Assembly: GCA_050253255.1 (NCBI GenBank)
Contig: JBFWJK010000159.1
Location: 1-7,872, forward strand
From: JACKCP01 sp050253255
GTDB taxonomy: Bacteria; Desulfobacterota; Desulfobacteria; Desulfobacterales; JACKCP01
DNA: 7,872 nt
Direction of reading: 5' to 3'
The notes beneath the pieces were generated by a model that was given only the letters and a program-made list of their open reading frames with translations, ran no database searches and was not told the DNA's origin. Made by a program: the position numbers and the translations under genes. Position 1 is the first letter of the stretch; every line of letters starts with the position of its first letter. Positions 5,433 through 7,872 of this stretch are shown piece after piece.

Positions 5433-7872
5433 TTATTTCATATTCTTTTTTAATTTCTCAATTTCATCAAGTGAATCTGAAAATCTGTAATTTCTTGCAG
5501 ATTCATATATTTTAACGGCTCTTTCTTTAAATCCTGACGGTAAAATATTAACAAATTTTTCAATTTTTTCCACAGCTTCAGGGCTTCTTTTTTTAAGCAT
5601 TTTTATGATTTCTTCCATTTCATACAAAATATCTTTATCTGATAATACATGACTTTTACCTGACTGATCCTTCCGTGAAACAAAAGCCTCAATTTCAGAC
5701 ATGGTTTCTTCAAGTTCCTGATAAAACAGTTCAAAACAAACTGAGTCGCCTGGTGTTTGATTATCCTTGAGATATAACTCAAGTTCTGTTGTTCTTTTAA
5801 ATAAATCCGATGCTCCAAGATTTCCCGATGCACCCTTCAATCCGTGCAGCAGATCAAGAGCCTTTGCAAAATCATGATTATTCAGTAATTTCTGAAAATC
5901 ATTTTTAAAAGAACCATAACTTGCAAAATATTTTTTCAATACATTACCAAGGTCTGCTTTATTGTCTCCGAAAATCAGACTCAACCTGTTTTTATCCAGC
6001 TTTTGAAAACTCAGATTACCTTTTTTATATCTGTTATCTGAAAAAACTCTGGCGATCTTTTCACCTGACATGACAAGGCAGAGGGTTTCAAATAAAATGT
6101 CGGGATTTACAGGTTTTGTGACATAATAATTTATCTTATGCTCCATTGCTTTTTTTCTGTCTTTTTCCATTGCATGGGCTGTCATTGCAATAATCGGAAT
6201 ATCTTTTCTGTCATCCGGAGCTTCATTCCTTATTTTTTCAGCAGCACTGTACCCGTCAAGAACAGGCATCTGTATATCCATTAAAACTGCATCGTAATCA
6301 TTAAAACAGACTTTTTCAAAAGCCACCATTCCGTTAACTGCGGTATCGGTTATTATTCCTGCGGATTTAAGAAGCAGAACTGCAACTTCAGTATTAAGCT
6401 CATTGTCTTCAACAACAAGAATTTTTTTATTTTTGAGAATATTCATTGAAGTTTCAGAAAGAAGGGTTTCCTTTTCCTGTGAGAGATCCAGCGGTTTCTT
6501 ATCAAAAGTTTTTAATATTGTATCAAGAATAAGTGACCTTCCTGAAAATCTTGAAATATAATTATCTGCAAAAAGGTAATCTGAGCCTGGTTCAAGCCCT
6601 CCTGACTCATAGTCCTTTAACAAAATTATCTTCAGATTCCTGTCTGATTTTTCTGCCTCTTTTTTTAAAGATTTAATTTTTTCCGGATTTGATATGTCAC
6701 CTGGATTGATTAAAAAAAGATCAAAATAAAAATCATTTTCAAAGAATCTGTCAGCCATGCCAAAGAATTCTTCTTCATCTGAACAGACAGATGCTTCAAA
6801 AAGAAATGATTCCATTATTTCCTTTAATGATCTGCAGGTTTTTCTGTTTGAGTCAAGGATCAGAACCCTTAAAGGGAGAAGGCTTTTATCTGTAAGAGTT
6901 TTTAGTTTTTCTTCATACTGGAAATCAAGTTCAAAATAAAATCTGCTTCCCAGTCCTTTGGAACTTGTAACATAAATACCCGAACCTCCCATTATTTTTA
7001 CAAGCTGTCTGCTTATGGCAAGACCAAGGCCTGTTCCCCCGTATTTTCTTGTGGTAGACATATCAGCCTGGGTAAAGGGATTGAAAAGATTTTTAAGGAC
7101 ATCTTCACCCATTCCTATTCCTGTATCTTTCACTGAAAACTCAAGGCTTACCTTTCCCGGATTTTTTGATTTCACCTTTACAATAACTTCTATTTCACCT
7201 TTTTCAGTGAATTTAACAGCATTTGAAGTCAGGTTCAGGAGTATCTGAGAAAGCCTGAAAGGATCTCCATATATATTAAAAGGAAGGTCTGGATCTACAG
7301 TAAGTATAAAATCAAGTCCTTTTTCCCTTGCCTTGATTTCCATCAAAGCTGAAATATCTGTTAAAATCTTTTCAGGGCTGAATTTTATTTTTTCAAGTTC
7401 AAGTTTGCCTGCCTCAATTTTTGAAAAGTCAAGTATATCTTCAATCAGCTTTAAAAGAGTATTTCCAGAAAGTTCTATCTTATTTAAAAAATCCTTCTGC
7501 CTCATATCGGTGGGAGTCTTTTTTAAGAGACTTGTCATTCCAATAATTGCATTCATGGGGGTTCTGATTTCGTGGCTCATGTTTGCAAGGAATTCTCCTT
7601 TTGCATCATTTGCCTTTTCAGCCTCCTCCTTGGCTTTTTCAAGCTCTTTAGTCATGATATAGCGCTCGGTTATATCATTTTCTATGGATATAAAATTTAT
7701 AAGTTCGCCGTTTTCATCAAAAACAGGCTGAATATCTATTTCTATCCAGAATTTTTCATTATTCTTTTTATAGTTTAAAATTTCTGTTTTTATCCCTTTT
7801 CTCTCATTTAAAGCCTGTCTTATGCTTTCAACAGTTTTTTCATCGGTTTCTTCACCGTGTAATATTGCCCCG
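5433..7872 (-). CDS. Hybrid sensor histidine kinase PAS-HisKA-HATPase-REC-REC-HPt (5' end outside the window)
   Basis: 812 residues are visible, counting residue 1 from codon 7871-7869. The frame stays open to the right edge, so the Met at 7655 is internal. Residues 1-70 are the end of a PAS/PAC domain (TEILNYKKN, FWIEIDIQPV, DITERY). After a coiled coil come HisKA with FLANMSHEIRTP (His100) and HATPase with NLTSNAVKF (Asn217), DTGIGMG (Asp249) and GGTGLGLAISR (278-288). A first receiver-like domain (about 335-456) is degenerate. The second (about 483-602) is intact: Glu488-Asp489, Asp532 in VLMDIQMP, Thr564 and Lys586 (TKPV). The HPt domain has LLHGLKGASGNLGA (His676). A helical tail of about 80 residues of unknown role follows. 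The predicted relay is His100 to Asp532 to His676, then to Asp57 of the HD-GYP regulator encoded 131 bases downstream. The ligand of the PAS domain is unknown. Confidence 0.95.
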   Translation of the reverse strand, partial: GAILHGEETDEKTVESIRQALNERKGIKTEILNYKKNNEKFWIEIDIQPVFDENGELINFISIENDITERYIMTKELEKAKEEAEKANDAKGEFLANMSHEIRTPMNAIIGMTSLLKKTPTDMRQKDFLNKIELSGNTLLKLIEDILDFSKIEAGKLELEKIKFSPEKILTDISALMEIKAREKGLDFILTVDPDLPFNIYGDPFRLSQILLNLTSNAVKFTEKGEIEVIVKVKSKNPGKVSLEFSVKDTGIGMGEDVLKNLFNPFTQADMSTTRKYGGTGLGLAISRQLVKIMGGSGIYVTSSKGLGSRFYFELDFQYEEKLKTLTDKSLLPLRVLILDSNRKTCRSLKEIMESFLFEASVCSDEEEFFGMADRFFENDFYFDLFLINPGDISNPEKIKSLKKEAEKSDRNLKIILLKDYESGGLEPGSDYLFADNYISRFSGRSLILDTILKTFDKKPLDLSQEKETLLSETSMNILKNKKILVVEDNELNTEVAVLLLKSAGIITDTAVNGMVAFEKVCFNDYDAVLMDIQMPVLDGYSAAEKIRNEAPDDRKDIPIIAMTAHAMEKDRKKAMEHKINYYVTKPVNPDILFETLCLVMSGEKIARVFSDNRYKKGNLSFQKLDKNRLSLIFGDNKADLGNVLKKYFASYGSFKNDFQKLLNNHDFAKALDLLHGLKGASGNLGASDLFKRTTELELYLKDNQTPGDSVCFELFYQELEETMSEIEAFVSRKDQSGKSHVLSDKDILYEMEEIIKMLKKRSPEAVEKIEKFVNILPSGFKERAVKIYESARNYRFSDSLDEIEKLKKNMK

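Noticed and set aside
5433..7655. Hybrid kinase beginning at the Met at 7655
   Set aside because: The frame continues upstream without a stop and encodes clear PAS/PAC sequence to the window edge, so this Met is internal.
7333..7662. Plus-strand open frame of about 109 codons, and shorter plus-strand frames elsewhere
   Set aside because: They lie antisense to well-supported genes, have no SD and no recognisable domains; they are shadows of the minus-strand genes.
1..7872. CRISPR arrays, tRNA or rRNA genes, insertion sequences, attachment sites
   Set aside because: No spaced direct repeats, RNA gene patterns or transposase-like sequence were seen on either strand.

Overview
All genes in this window lie on the minus strand, so it reads from right to left as sensing, then regulation, then transport. 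The DNA is AT-rich. The gene content (hybrid histidine kinase with HPt, REC-HD-GYP regulator, DtxR-type metalloregulator, FeoAB and a NikL-like exported protein) suggests a Gram-negative bacterium, most likely Desulfobacterota (the former Deltaproteobacteria). The taxonomic call is an inference from protein style only.

Right part (about 7872-4198): the C-terminal 812 residues of a PAS / HisKA / HATPase / pseudo-receiver / receiver / HPt hybrid kinase, whose 5' end is outside the window. It is followed by a REC-HD-GYP response regulator with an intact predicted c-di-GMP phosphodiesterase site. The 131-base gap between them holds a 30-codon small ORF with its own Shine-Dalgarno (SD) site. Its stop codon overlaps the regulator's start as ATGA. 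The kinase HPt and the regulator's REC domain are natural partners in a phosphorelay.

Middle (4197-3169): a DtxR/MntR-family metalloregulator with a TTGACA promoter and an operator-like palindrome over its -10 region. An intrinsic terminator follows, then a 97-codon gene of unknown function with a strong SD and a good -10 box.

Left part (3168-1): the feo operon. A TTGACA promoter is followed by a second copy of the operator-like motif, then by a very strong intrinsic terminator whose T-run ends only a few bases before the feoA SD. feoA and feoB overlap as ATGA. feoB is followed after 10 bases by a gene for an exported NikL/DUF4198-like protein that runs off the left edge.

Working model: the DtxR-type protein senses Fe(II) or Mn(II) and represses itself and feo through a shared box. 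The feo transcript must also pass a conditional terminator in its leader. FeoA/FeoB then import ferrous iron, and the NikL-like protein probably serves the transporter from the periplasm. The candidate transcription attenuator in the feo leader and the NikL-like third gene are the least expected parts of the window.
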